DNA of 64,000 nt, taken from Prorocentrum cordatum. Taxonomy: Eukaryota; Sar; Dinophyceae; Prorocentrales; Prorocentraceae. Below, piece by piece: positions 11,444-21,400 of the stretch. The DNA lies in contig CAUYUJ010015834.1 of NCBI GenBank assembly GCA_963575745.1, positions 245,946 through 309,945 of the forward strand, in the 5' to 3' direction. Both the position numbers and the translations under genes were made by a program. Position 1 is the stretch's first letter. The number at the start of each line of letters is the position of its first letter. The notes beneath the pieces are model-generated. The model saw nothing but the letters and a program-made list of their open reading frames with translations, ran no database searches and was not told where the DNA came from.

Positions 11444-11733
11444 GCTGCAAGCGAGTCTCCTGCGGCGCCGCTTGGGGGGGTCTTGTGAGCGAGGTAAGTC
11501 GGAAACCTGTACCCTTGGGCAGAAGAGGCGGCGGAGAGGGGAAGCGGGAGGGGAGGGGGAAGGAAGGGCGACAGAGGGGAGAAACAGAACAGGAGGTGGA
11601 GAGAACGAAGAACGAGCCAGGAGGCAGGAGCAACGAGGCCCTCCCATTCCCTTTGAATTCAATGAGTTCTATGAATTCTATGACAGGCACTGGACGGCCG
11701 GCAGGGGACTGAGTCCCGTTCACGGCCCAATCA

Positions 11734-12574
11734 GGGAGAGCATGCTACGCATGGAATAAATTGAGTAGATGATGAGGTGTTGGATCCGTGAGTGGATCAG
11801 CCTAGACAGTATGATGGTCAGAGGCTTTGATGCCTCCATTAATTGTGGGTCGGCTATGATGCCAACCAATGCCCACCCCGTCCCGTCTCCAGGGACTTCG
11901 CATCCCCCTTTGATGGCAGGATGGGGAGACGGTCCGCCACCCCCGGCAGTGCACGTACTGTGCTGGGTTCGTGGGGATTTGGTTGAATTCTATGAGTGTC
12001 CCCTCCCTCCCCTCCCCGCCCCTCTACCTCCGCGCCTGGTCCTGTGAGTGGGAAGCCAAGTAACGTATACACCGTTTTGACTCCGAGCCCCGGTGACGAT
12101 CACAACCTGCAGAGCCCAGGTAAGGTCTGCAGGCGGGAGGTCTGGACCAAAGGGTTACCAACAGGACGTCTGAAGTGGGAGGTCTGGACCAAAACGTTAC
12201 CGGTCAGAGCTAGCCCAAGGGTGAAAGGCAGGAGTGACGAGGGGGTAGGGCCTTTTCTGGCCGCGAGCCTCTACCAACCCAGTAAGTATATGTTGGGGCC
12301 TACCCACCTCACATGCATCACAGCTGAGGTGGCCAGTGGCGCGTGCCTTCACGAGCCCAGCTGTCAAACGCTGATACAGGGTAGCCCGAAACCCCCGTCA
12401 AGTGGTCCTGGAACGCGCGCAAGGCCTCGGAGCGCAAGTTGTCCAGAAAAGTGTACTGGGCCACGCGCGCCACGATGCCTAGGATGATACCCCGCTTCGT
12501 GCTGTCAGGGATGAAGCTGCAGTAGGGCGAGAAACCTTCAAACTCAAAGGCGCCGCCCCTGCCCCCAAGATGTC
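11734..12574 (-). repeat. Pseudo-LTR, upstream truncated copy (841 bp)
   Basis: The 5'-truncated partner of 6437-7277. On the minus strand it enters in mid-RT, carries the RT C-terminal codons and the 3' region, then joins the full-length element at 11733. The right border at 12574 joins unrelated sequence (AAGCCATTTCACACC). It supplies the sequence upstream of ORF1 and so could carry the promoter, which is inference. I found no canonical hammerhead core in it. Confidence 0.92.
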
Positions 12575-14041
12575 AAGCCATTTCACACCTCCCCCTTGGG
12601 AAAACCCTCCAAAAAATCGTCCCCAGACCCCCCAGGCCCTCCAAGATAGCCTGGAAGAGACCCCCCCCCCGAAATGAGACCCCCCTCCCTTTCTTACGAA
12701 ATATGGAGAGCCCCCTTCCAGGGGGGCAGATCGAGCAGTGGGGCCCGGCCCACGCCGGCGGGGACGGGGATCGGTGAATCGATGATCGGAGCTGGGGCAG
12801 GTGCAGCTGGCCTTCGGAAGGCGTTCGAGGCCCGAGGTTCTCGGGCGACTTCGGCGGTATTCTCGGCGGTCTTCCAACCTCGGTGTGCTTTTTCCGGCTG
12901 CGGCGCCTCGCCGAGGGAGCTCCTGGGAGTGCCCGCTGCGGTCAGCAGACTGCGTTCTGTGGCAGTTCGTGGGCGCCTCCCGTGTCATCTTGATGGCTCT
13001 TGCGGATCCACGGTGTGGCCGACCCCAGTCGACGCTACACCGGCGCGAATCGAAGCTAAATCAGTGCTGTCTTCATTCGACCAGGGGTCAGCAGAGGATT
13101 CGTCAGCAGAGGATTCGGTGGCAAGTCATGCGAGCCTAGTATATGCTCGGACTTCCGCCAGGAGAGTGCGTGCTCTAGCTTGGAATCGATGAGGAAGCGC
13201 TGATTCAGCGTCGACTAGCGTCGAAGTAGCGTCGATGATCGTCGGTTAGCCTTGTCATCTTGCTGGCTTGTTTGCTTGCTGGCTCTTGCGAATCGACGCT
13301 GAACAACGCTAATCGACGCTAGTCAACCCAAAGTCGACGCTCATCGACGCTAAATCGTCGCTTTCTCATCGACGACCAGACGCTAGCGCAATGCAATCTA
13401 AAGACAGTTCCGAGGACATTCAAGCTGGGTAGTCGAAGGTCAGCCGGTCAGGTTGGATTGAGGCGCCGGGGCCAATCCGGCATCAGTCTCCTGTGAATTC
13501 CAATCCGGCGCCAGTCCGGCGCAGCCCAGTCTGATGCTGACCTTCTCAATCTGGTTTTCTTGCCCGCCATCTTCTTTCGTGTGTATGGTTTGCGGCCGTC
13601 TGGCTGAATGTTTTCATATGATTCCGTCAGGGCGAGCCAGACTGCATCACTTCGCCGATTGCCAGATTGGTTGCGTCGCCAGATTGGCCAGATTGTAGCG
13701 GGCGCCAGGTTGCACCATATTGGGATCGTGGCCAGACTGGCCTTGCTGGACAGCCGCCAGATTGAATAATTTCCTAGATTGCCAGATTCGCAGCGATGCC
13801 AGATGGAATCCCCTACCATCTTATGGCTTGCGTACTTTTTTGGAGAGAGCACTGCTCCGCGAGTGCTCCTCCTTCTCCTCCCCCTTTCTTATCCCCCCTG
13901 CGTTTGCCTGCCCTCTGCGTCCCTCTTGCGGGTTCTGAGAGTCTTCTGGGGGGGCTCTGTGAGGCATCTGAAAGGCCTATGAGAGGCTCATGAGAGGCCT
14001 ATGGGTGGCTTCTGAGTGGCTTCTGAGCGGCCTCTGAGGGA
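12575..14041. other. No gene; short-word repeats
   Basis: Two word-repeat patches lie here. About 13200-13400 is packed with TCGACGCT and its complement AGCGTCGA in both orientations. About 13440-13810 is packed with GCCAGATTG/GCCAGACTGG words. Between them is unremarkable sequence. A short doublet, GTCAGCAGAGGATTCG, occurs at about 13087-13120. No open frame has a recognisable product. Confidence 0.55.
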
Positions 14042-14083
14042 CGGCAGCTCCTCCTCCTCCTCCTCCTCCTCCTCCTCCTCCTC
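14042..14083 (+). repeat. Short CTC tract
   Basis: About 13 CTC units follow GACGGCAG. The tract precedes the LINE fragment at 14192, as the longer tracts precede LINE A and LINE B. Confidence 0.85.
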
Positions 14084-14191
14084 CAGGCGGGCATTGCTCC
14101 CATTCTTTACCCTTCCGCCTCCTCTCTCATCCCTCTCATTGCCTAGCGTCTCCAAAAATGGTTCCAGGTCGGGGAGGACGTCTGTCGGGCG

Positions 14192-14629
14192 GTGGGCTGG
14201 GACGGGGTGGTGGGTCTTCTGATGCGTTCCCCCCCGTCCTGGAGAATGGCGGCCATCAAGACGTGGACGGGGGGGTGGGTCACGGACACCCGCATGCGCA
14301 ACCCCGACCTGTCCTGTCTGATGGGATGCGCGTGCCCAGACTCCCTCGCCCACTACGTGCGATGCCCTGGATTCCTTTTCCTCGTTCGCTCCGCGTCTGG
14401 GTCCGAGGTGGACCCGTCCCTTCCCCGTCGGCTGGCCATCCTGGATCCCTCTCTCCTGCGGCTCCGACAACTCGTTATTCTCTTTCACCTCCACCTCCTC
14501 CTGCACCAGGCGAGTAGGCGCAGGGCCATATCGTTTCCTTCCGCCGACCACCCCTTGATTTTTCCAAAGCGCCTCAGCTTGCGACGGACACCCCCATGGG
14601 CGGGTGGCGATCGATTGCCAGAGGTTTGA
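14192..14629 (+). pseudogene. Remnant of a third LINE: RT C-terminal zinc segment
   Basis: The reading MAAIKTWTGGWVTDTRM, then CLMGCACPDSLAHYVRCP, resembles the segment after the RT thumb in dinoflagellate LINEs, where a C..C..H..C zinc module follows a TW..G.W..S.RM sequence. Only about 90 residues are recognisable (about 14248-14510). No RT palm and no RNase H follow. The downstream part of the frame is Leu/Ser-rich and probably not coding. It is a truncated relic of a LINE different from A and B. Confidence 0.55.
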
Positions 14630-14680
14630 ATGCTCGACAGGCGTAGGCGAGGCTGACGAGCTCATTCCGACGCTGGGCCT

Positions 14681-14712
14681 CCTCCTCCTCCTCTTCCTCC
14701 TCCTCCTCTCCC
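14681..14712 (+). repeat. CTC tract abutting the 5' end of LINE A
   Basis: A run of CTCCTC..CTTCCTCCTCC ends in CTCCCC and is followed without a gap by the spliced-leader copy at 14713. It is either the insertion target or the simple-sequence tail of the preceding element. Confidence 0.8.
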
Positions 14713-14733
14713 CCGTAGCCATTTTGGCTCAAG
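14713..14733 (+). other. DinoSL spliced-leader relic
   Basis: The 21 bases starting CCGTAGCC, with ATTTTGG in the middle and ending CTCAAG, are an exact copy of the dinoflagellate mRNA spliced leader except for its variable first base. An ATG follows at once at 14734. In dinoflagellates this leader is added to mRNAs by trans-splicing, so a genomic copy fused to a coding region marks a cDNA that returned to the genome (relic SLs: Slamovits and Keeling 2008). It fixes the 5' end of LINE A to the base. It is not an SL RNA gene: no splice donor GT follows and the body sequence is absent. Confidence 0.95.
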
Positions 14734-14837
14734 ATGGCGACCTGGGGGGCTGTCCAGCCTCCAGGCCGAAGGGGGACCTCTGGACCGAGGACAGTTCCCA
14801 GACGGGCGTCGGGCGCGCGCGCGGCACTGCTGCAGCC

Positions 14838-16115
14838 ATGGGGAGTGGCGGCGGCGGACGCGGGGCGGGCAGCGCCTGGTCGGGGACCCCGAATCGCCAG
14901 AGGGTGCCACCGTGGAAGAGGAGCAGCAGTGGCAGTCGCCCTCCTCGCAGCAGCTACGTGGTGTGTGACGGGCGCAGCAGATGGCGCTACTGCAAGAATA
15001 TCACCAGCAGGGGCGACCTCTGCATCTGCGGCAAGAATCTCGCCTGCCTCGTCCCCGACGGACATGTTTTCCGTGACGAGGATGGCGGGTGTCTGGCAGC
15101 ACAGCCCCAAGGAGGAACCTCGCCCAGGATCAGCTGGGCAGATGGTTGGCAGCCAGGAGGTGGTGCAGGTGGGAAAGGGCAAGGAGGCCAACGCCAGCCA
15201 CCACCTCACGACAAGACCGTCGATCTCAAGGCCGCCGCCGCAGCAGTATACAGCAAGCTCAGCAAGGACGACCCGCTCAGGCAGCACTACGAGGCCCTCT
15301 GGCCAGAGCTCGCCGCAGCCAAGCCACCAGCAGAACAACCAGTTGCTGGATTTAAGGCAGTGGAGGCAGCAGCTCGACGCTTGGACAAACTCCAGAAGAA
15401 GGTACGATCGGCAGGGGAGCAAGTGGGGAGTGCCCAGCAGTACTTGGCTGAGAGTGAACGCAAGCTTCGTGAAGCTATGGAAGCCTCCATTGCAGCTGAA
15501 GATGAGTTCGACAAGCTCAAGGCCACAGTCGGCAAGCAAGAGGCCCCAGCTGAACCTGCAGCCGAGAGGCCAACTCTGGCAGCCCTCCTGGAGCAGTTCG
15601 AGCATGAGCCTGGCGACTTCCACAAGTGGTCAGAGCCCGACAAGGAGGTCTGGCGAGCAGCAAAGGCCAAGGGCGAGCGTATGGCCCAGACGGTCAAGGA
15701 GCACGAGGAGGAGACGGCGAAGCACCTGCGACTTCTGGAGGAAGAGACGGCCAGGCACCAGGAGCAGCTGCGCCAGCTCGAGCAGGCCCGCACCGAGCGC
15801 CTGTCAAAGAGCGGAGAGCAAGACCCAGAAACAGCAGAAGCCCCACCAGGGAAGCGTGTCTGCGCCGCCAGCCCAGCCCCTCAGCGAGGTGCCACCACAG
15901 GCGCTGAGGCAGCAGGGTCAGCTGCCGCGGCTGCGCCTAACGGCGCCGCAGCAGCTGCCCAACCAGAAGCAGCTGCAGCAGAACATGACAAAGCAGAGGA
16001 ACGCCGAGCCAGGGTGGAGGCCCATATCCAGGAGGCGCGAGAGAAGGTCTCGCAGGCCAGGCGCGCCGAGACAGTCGTCGATGCAGAAGGGCAAGGTGAC
16101 CACTCAGCAGGGTAG
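14838..16115 (+). CDS. LINE A ORF1 protein: zinc-ribbon plus coiled coil
   Basis: A 425-residue protein, probably the RNA-binding ORF1p of the element. Cys43, Cys52, Cys62, Cys64 and Cys70 lie in YVVCDGRSRWRYC and DLCICGKNLAC, a likely zinc-binding site similar in spacing to that of LINE B ORF1. About residues 165-290 and 300-345 are heptad-rich (AVEAAARRLDKLQKKVRSAG; EEETAKHLRLLEEETARHQ), predicting coiled coil and self-association. The C-terminus is Ala/Glu-rich. I chose the ATG at 14838 because the zinc site follows. The first ATG after the SL (14734) is in another frame. The last 35 bases overlap ORF2. Confidence 0.75.
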   Translation: MGSGGGGRGAGSAWSGTPNRQRVPPWKRSSSGSRPPRSSYVVCDGRSRWRYCKNITSRGDLCICGKNLACLVPDGHVFRDEDGGCLAAQPQGGTSPRISWADGWQPGGGAGGKGQGGQRQPPPHDKTVDLKAAAAAVYSKLSKDDPLRQHYEALWPELAAAKPPAEQPVAGFKAVEAAARRLDKLQKKVRSAGEQVGSAQQYLAESERKLREAMEASIAAEDEFDKLKATVGKQEAPAEPAAERPTLAALLEQFEHEPGDFHKWSEPDKEVWRAAKAKGERMAQTVKEHEEETAKHLRLLEEETARHQEQLRQLEQARTERLSKSGEQDPETAEAPPGKRVCAASPAPQRGATTGAEAAGSAAAAAPNGAAAAAQPEAAAAEHDKAEERRARVEAHIQEAREKVSQARRAETVVDAEGQGDHSAG

Positions 16116-18351
16116 CCGCCCCAAGGCGAGCGCGAAGAAGGCTCGCCGCCCTTACCACATCGACTTCTTCAACATCACGACCTGGGGCCCCCAGGCACAG
16201 GGCTACCTCATGGAGATCAACGACACCAAGGACAGGGACATCATTGGCATCGCGGAGCACCGCCTCCGCCAGCCAGCGCAGATAAGCAAGGCAAGAGCGG
16301 CGCTCAGGAGGAATGGCATGCACAGCTACTGGACCAAGGCACGGCCAGGAGGAGGAGAAGGCACTCGAGGAGGAACGCGTGCCATCACGCGGGGACCCTT
16401 GGACATCCAGGACAGGATCGCGGGTTTCGACGAGCACCACCTGCACGCGGACGGCAGCGACGTCACGGTGGTGATCTCCAACCTGCACAAGGTCCGCTTC
16501 GCAGTGGCCTTCGTCTACCTCGAGTGTGGGACGGGCTTTGGGGAGAGGAACGTTGACATCCTCTGCGACCTGCGGGAGAAGATGGCCGTCTGGGGAGGGC
16601 CATGGGCAGCGCTTGGGGACTTCAACATGACGCCGTCGGAGCTCAACAACAGCATCTGGCCCATGGTGCTGAATGCTCAAGTAGCTGCGGCGGAGGATGG
16701 CGCCCCCACGTGCTTCCCAGCAGGAGGCGAAGCCAGGTGCATCGACTTCGCGCTGATCTCGCAGGGCCTGGCGCCGTATTTTGACCAGCTAGAGCTGCTC
16801 AGGACCGCGCCGTGGAAGCCGCACATCGGCATCCGCTTGAAGCTGAAAGGGCGGCCTCTCAAGCTCAAGGGCAGGGTACTTCGCAGGCCAGCAGCAATAA
16901 AGCCACCAGTCGCAGTTGAGAGAATGCCGAAGTCCAGAGCCGCTTGCAGACGAGCGGCGCGAGGAGGCCAGGAGGCCATACGTCGACGTCAGCAAGCGCT
17001 GGCAGAGGCAGGATGCGACCTGGAAGAGAACGACATGGAGCCAGTGCCGCAGCTGTACTACGACAAGGAGATCCAGCACGTCATCCCTGACGAGCTGTGG
17101 CAGGCCACCTCCGAGCGGGTCAGCTTGCGTGCCTACGACGAGTTGCCCCAGCACTTGCAGCACACTGTCGTCGGCAAGATGATGGAGCGGGACATGCCGG
17201 ACCTGGGGCAACAGTACGACCACTTCGCAAGCACCCTCGAGCTCAGCCTGTGCGAGAGCATCGGCATCCCAGAGGAAGAGCGAGGACGACATCCCGGGCA
17301 CAGCAGGCCCCCGAGCTACAAGAGCGCGAGCATCAAGGACACAGTCACCTCTACGCCATGGGCAGGGGTCGAAAGGCAGATCCATGCGTGGTGGGCGGAG
17401 ATCTCCTCCTTGGTGCGGCAGCTCTCGCACCATGATGCCCGAGCGCAGGAGGCAGCGGCAAGCCGACAGGGCAAGACCCATGCACTCCCCGATGAGGACT
17501 CGGGGGGAGGACAGGGCCCGTTGGAGTCGGAGCCTGGCCCCGTCATGTCTGGCAGCCAGGTAGGCCACGAAGACGGGGCCCCCGCATCAGCCATGAGCCC
17601 ATCGAAGAGCTCGGGAGGAAGCTCGGTGGAACGCGCCCCCACCGAGCGGGGCAAGGGCCCCCCCGAGCTGCAGCAGCGGAGCGCAGGCAGTGGAGGCGCA
17701 GCAGGAGGCGGCGGCAGTAGCACCAACGACATCGCGAATCAGCCAGCGCTTGAGGAGGCCCCCCCCCCTCAGGCTGAGGTCCAGGCCAGCGCAGCGGACC
17801 ATGGGAAGGCAGCTGGCCCCTGCTCTGAGATGGGTCAGGGGTTCCCGTCCCCCGAGTGCGCCGCCACGGGGCGCGTCCCAGACCTCCACGTGGGACCAAC
17901 CCACAGCAGCGCAAACAGCTGCCCAGAAGGGATGCAGAGGGGTGCCCCTCCCCCACCAGCAGGACGCAACACCATGGACATCCAAGATCACGACCCCTTC
18001 GAGGATGAGGAGGACTACTTGGAGTACCGCCAGGAGATCGCAGACCAGGAAAGCAGCGATGGGTACCACCAGCACATCGAGGGGCAGCAGGCCAGCCTAG
18101 AGTTCAGCCAGACCGTTCGCCGTCGAGCAGCTGGACCTGCTTCTCACCCACCAGCAGGACGCAGCACCATGGACGTCCAAGACCACGACCCCTTCGAGGA
18201 GGAGGAGGACTGCCTGCAGTACCGCCAGGAGGCCGCACCAGGAGGACTGCGATGGGTACCACCAGCGCATCGAGGGGCAGCAGGACAGCATCGGCTGCGG
18301 CCAGACCGCTCGTCGTCATGCAGCTGGATCTGGTCAAACCGCCCCAGGTGA
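16081..18351 (+). CDS. LINE A ORF2, first part: AP-like endonuclease and acidic linker
   Basis: Start chosen at the ATG at 16081, 35 bases inside the ORF1 end, because the endonuclease follows directly. Motifs of the exonuclease-endonuclease-phosphatase fold: NITTWG (from 16171), DIIGIAEHRL, AALGDFNMTPSEL with GDFN at 16615-16626, CIDFALISQGL, and the catalytic-type His in WKPHIGI. This enzyme nicks target DNA to prime reverse transcription. After about residue 270 comes a variable linker with two modules PPAGRxTMDxQDHDPFE from about 17955 and 18150. Near 18238-18242 the frame slips: the repeat logic continues in the frame of the RT (QEDCDGYHQRIEGQQ), while this frame runs to a TGA at 18349. 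EN and RT are therefore one polyprotein with a one-base break. The same frame is open back to 14734. Confidence 0.8.
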   Translation: MQKGKVTTQQGSRPKASAKKARRPYHIDFFNITTWGPQAQGYLMEINDTKDRDIIGIAEHRLRQPAQISKARAALRRNGMHSYWTKARPGGGEGTRGGTRAITRGPLDIQDRIAGFDEHHLHADGSDVTVVISNLHKVRFAVAFVYLECGTGFGERNVDILCDLREKMAVWGGPWAALGDFNMTPSELNNSIWPMVLNAQVAAAEDGAPTCFPAGGEARCIDFALISQGLAPYFDQLELLRTAPWKPHIGIRLKLKGRPLKLKGRVLRRPAAIKPPVAVERMPKSRAACRRAARGGQEAIRRRQQALAEAGCDLEENDMEPVPQLYYDKEIQHVIPDELWQATSERVSLRAYDELPQHLQHTVVGKMMERDMPDLGQQYDHFASTLELSLCESIGIPEEERGRHPGHSRPPSYKSASIKDTVTSTPWAGVERQIHAWWAEISSLVRQLSHHDARAQEAAASRQGKTHALPDEDSGGGQGPLESEPGPVMSGSQVGHEDGAPASAMSPSKSSGGSSVERAPTERGKGPPELQQRSAGSGGAAGGGGSSTNDIANQPALEEAPPPQAEVQASAADHGKAAGPCSEMGQGFPSPECAATGRVPDLHVGPTHSSANSCPEGMQRGAPPPPAGRNTMDIQDHDPFEDEEDYLEYRQEIADQESSDGYHQHIEGQQASLEFSQTVRRRAAGPASHPPAGRSTMDVQDHDPFEEEEDCLQYRQEAAPGGLRWVPPAHRGAAGQHRLRPDRSSSCSWIWSNRPR

Positions 18352-18463
18352 CACGCACTGCCCACCTCCTCTGCCAGCTGGCACTCTGGAGGCAGAGGGT
18401 ACCGATCACCTGGGGAGTCAGAACCAAGCGCCGCCAAGCCCAGAGGCAGATGAGCAAAGAGAA

Positions 18464-21400
18464 ATGGGCCTGCCCCCATCAGACCCCTGGAATGATGACC
18501 AACACCAGCGAGAGCGAGAAGACTACGTGGCCATGAGAGACGACCTGGAGTACTGGGCGGCCATCTGGATGGATAACTTGGTGCAGTTCCCCACGGACAA
18601 CAGCAACTGGATGCAGATCTGTGTGCCTTTCCTGGAGACCATCCTGGGAGGCGGAGGCAACAATGGCATGGTGAGACTGCTCAGGCGTAGGTACCAGCAG
18701 GCCGACCTCAGCCACATCATCAGGGACCTCTGCGAGCGAGCATGGAGACATGCAGAACCACGGCGCCGAGGCTTTCTCCAAGGACTTACGCGAGAGGAGC
18801 CGACGAGGAGGCATGAATTGGAAATGATGCATTGGGGGGAGCTCGCAAACCTGGGGAGGTTTATGCGAGAAGTTATAGGCGAACGAGCACCAGAAGGAGC
18901 AGCGCGAAGACAACTACATGATGCTCCAGGTACAGGCAGTGGCCGGAGTAGCCGCCGAGAGCAGCAGGTCTGCACCCACAGTGGCCGCCAGACGCAGCAG
19001 CAGATCAACACAAGACGGCAGCTTGCGCAGCAGCTCAACCAGCCTGACCCAGGCAGGCTGAACGAAGAAGGTGCAGCCAAGGACCAGCAGCAGGCCCTCC
19101 TCGCAGACCTGAAAGCGATAGCAGAGGGCGCCCTCGTGGACCCAGGGACGATCAGCAGGGTAGCAGAGGAGGTAAAGAGCATGGCCAAGCTACTCACAAA
19201 GGCGGTGAAGAAGGCGTACATCCACTGGGTGCACGACGCCACGGCAGGCAGTGCGAAGATGGCCCACGCCTACACCAAGGCAGCGGAGCGCAGCCATCTG
19301 GAGGACATCCTGGAGCACGAGGGCCAGGTCATCAACCACCCGCAGCAGCTGGTGGACTTGCGCAAAGAAGCATGGCAACGCAGGTGGACACGAGATGCGC
19401 AGAAGGCCGAGAGGATCCAAGAGGCGCTGGCCAAGCTGAGGCAGGCTGCCTTGGCCCAAGAGAATGCCCTCGAGCCCATCAGCAAGGACATCATAGGCTC
19501 CATCATCCAGCACCTGAAGCGCAATGCTGGCCAAGGAGCGGACTGGTGGAGGGCTCCAGAGCTCAAGGCCATGGGCGCCCAGGGGCTGGAAGATTTCGTG
19601 CAGTGCCTGACCAGCTGTGAGCAACGGGCAGCTTGGCCGTGGCAATTCTACCTGGTGCTGGAGCTGCTGCTGGGTAAGAAGCCAGGAATCGGTGGAGAGC
19701 GCCCCATCGGCCTCATGCCCATGCCGTACCGCATCTGGAGCGCAGCCAGGAGGCCCATCGTAGCCACCTGGAGCAAGGCAGCGGCGGGCTTCTGGGATAC
19801 GGCAGTAGCTGGCTCCTCAGCGCTACGAGTGGCAATGCACAGACTGATGAGGGCAGAAGCCGCCACGGAGATGGGCTTTCATGCAGCAGGAGTGTTCTAC
19901 GACGCGGCAAACTTCTACGACAACATAGGCCTCGACCAGCTGATCGAGAAGGCCAGTGCCCTCCAGTACCCGTTGCTGCCGCTGGCAATGGCCGTGCAGA
20001 TGTACCTTGCGCCCAGGGCCATCATGGCCCACAGCCTCTTCTCGGACATCTTCGAGCCTGCCAACAGTATGGTAGCTGGCTGTGGCCAAGCGGTAGACCT
20101 CACCAGACCGCTTTTGCATGGTATCCTGGATGCAGCGCACAGGCACCACATCTTCGTCGTCATGCAGCAGTACCTGGACGACTTGGCCCTGCAGGTAGAG
20201 GGCGCGCGGCGGCAGGTCATTGACCAGATCAAGCACGTGGCAGCGCTGGTGCACGATGGATTCAAGCGGCTCGCGATCCCCATCTCTGTCAAGACGGCAG
20301 TGGTGGCCTCGGACAAGGACCTCCAGGCAGAAGTCGCCAGCATCCTGGACAGCCTGGGCACCCCCAACAAGCAACCAGGGGTAGTGCGCGACCTCGGCGT
20401 GGACACCAGCCTTGGAAAGCAGCTGCGGCGACCCACCCATGCCTCGCGCCAGGCCAAGGCCAAGCAGAGGGTGGCCAAGCTCAGGGACCTAGCGAAGACG
20501 GACGCCAGAGGCGCGGCAAAGGTCTATTCAGCAGGTGCCTACTGCCAGCAGTCTTGGGACTTACCAGCGCACGGCATCACGCCCACGGAGGCGAAGTTGG
20601 TCAGGGCAACGGAGGCAGCGCTCCTCACAGGCGGACACAAGGCAGGACGCTGCACGTCCACCATCCTCCTGATCCAGAGGGGTATGCAAGAGGCAGTAGC
20701 CCGAGCTATCGGCGACCAGATCAAGCAGTTCTGGCTCACCGTAGTCGACCACCCGACGGAGCTCAAGAGGTACCAGAGGGGCTGGCTCCTGCTCTACGCC
20801 AAGCTGGGCGCCCTGGAACCCAACCGCAGGTGGCAGCAGGTCAAGGGGCCTATGGCAGGGGTCATTGTGCAGTTGCTTGGGTTAGGCTGGATACCGCGAC
20901 GCCTGGACAGCTGGATTAGCCCAGCAGGAGACGAGTGGGCCTACAAGCCAGATGTCATTCCCCACTTCGGCGCGCTCCTGCATGAAGTCCAGCAGAGCGC
21001 GCAGCAGCAGCTCTGGCAGCAGGCAGCTGGCCATCGCAGTGGAGAAGGACTTCAGGCTGGAGGCGACCTCTATCAGCTGCAGCGCCACCTGAGGAGGAGG
21101 AGGCGTAAAGGACAGCATGCAGAGGCAGCCATGCTGGAGACCATAGCGGTGGCGGGCATCTGGACCAGGGAGCGTCGCAGGGCGGCCAACGTCAACCAAG
21201 AAGGCGATGACGCCTGCGCGAGATGCGGCGAGGCGATAGAGACAGAGGAACACCGCTACTACGCATGCCCTGCCAACGCAGAGATAGGGCACAGCAACGA
21301 CACCGACCTGGCGAAGAAGGCGAAGGACGCGCTGGACCAGCGGCAGGACCTGCATTTCTGGCTCCGAGGCATCCCGCCAGCGGCCTGGGCAGCCAAGGTC

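Larger units (their letters stand above)
6437..12574 (-). mobile_element. Penelope-like retroelement with pseudo-LTR
   Basis: Read on the minus strand, the order is: a 5'-truncated copy (12574-11734) holding only the RT 3' end and downstream sequence; a gag-like ORF with a zinc knuckle (to 9965); then GIY-YIG endonuclease and RT (9895-7021); then the same 3' sequence (to 6437). A full copy preceded by a truncated head-to-tail copy is the pseudo-LTR layout typical of Penelope-like elements. The endonuclease preceding the RT matches the permuted clades described for green algae, protists and invertebrates (Craig et al. 2021). The copy carries frameshifts and is probably inactive, but it is colinear and recent, because the two 841-bp repeats differ at only about a dozen positions. 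Confidence 0.85.
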
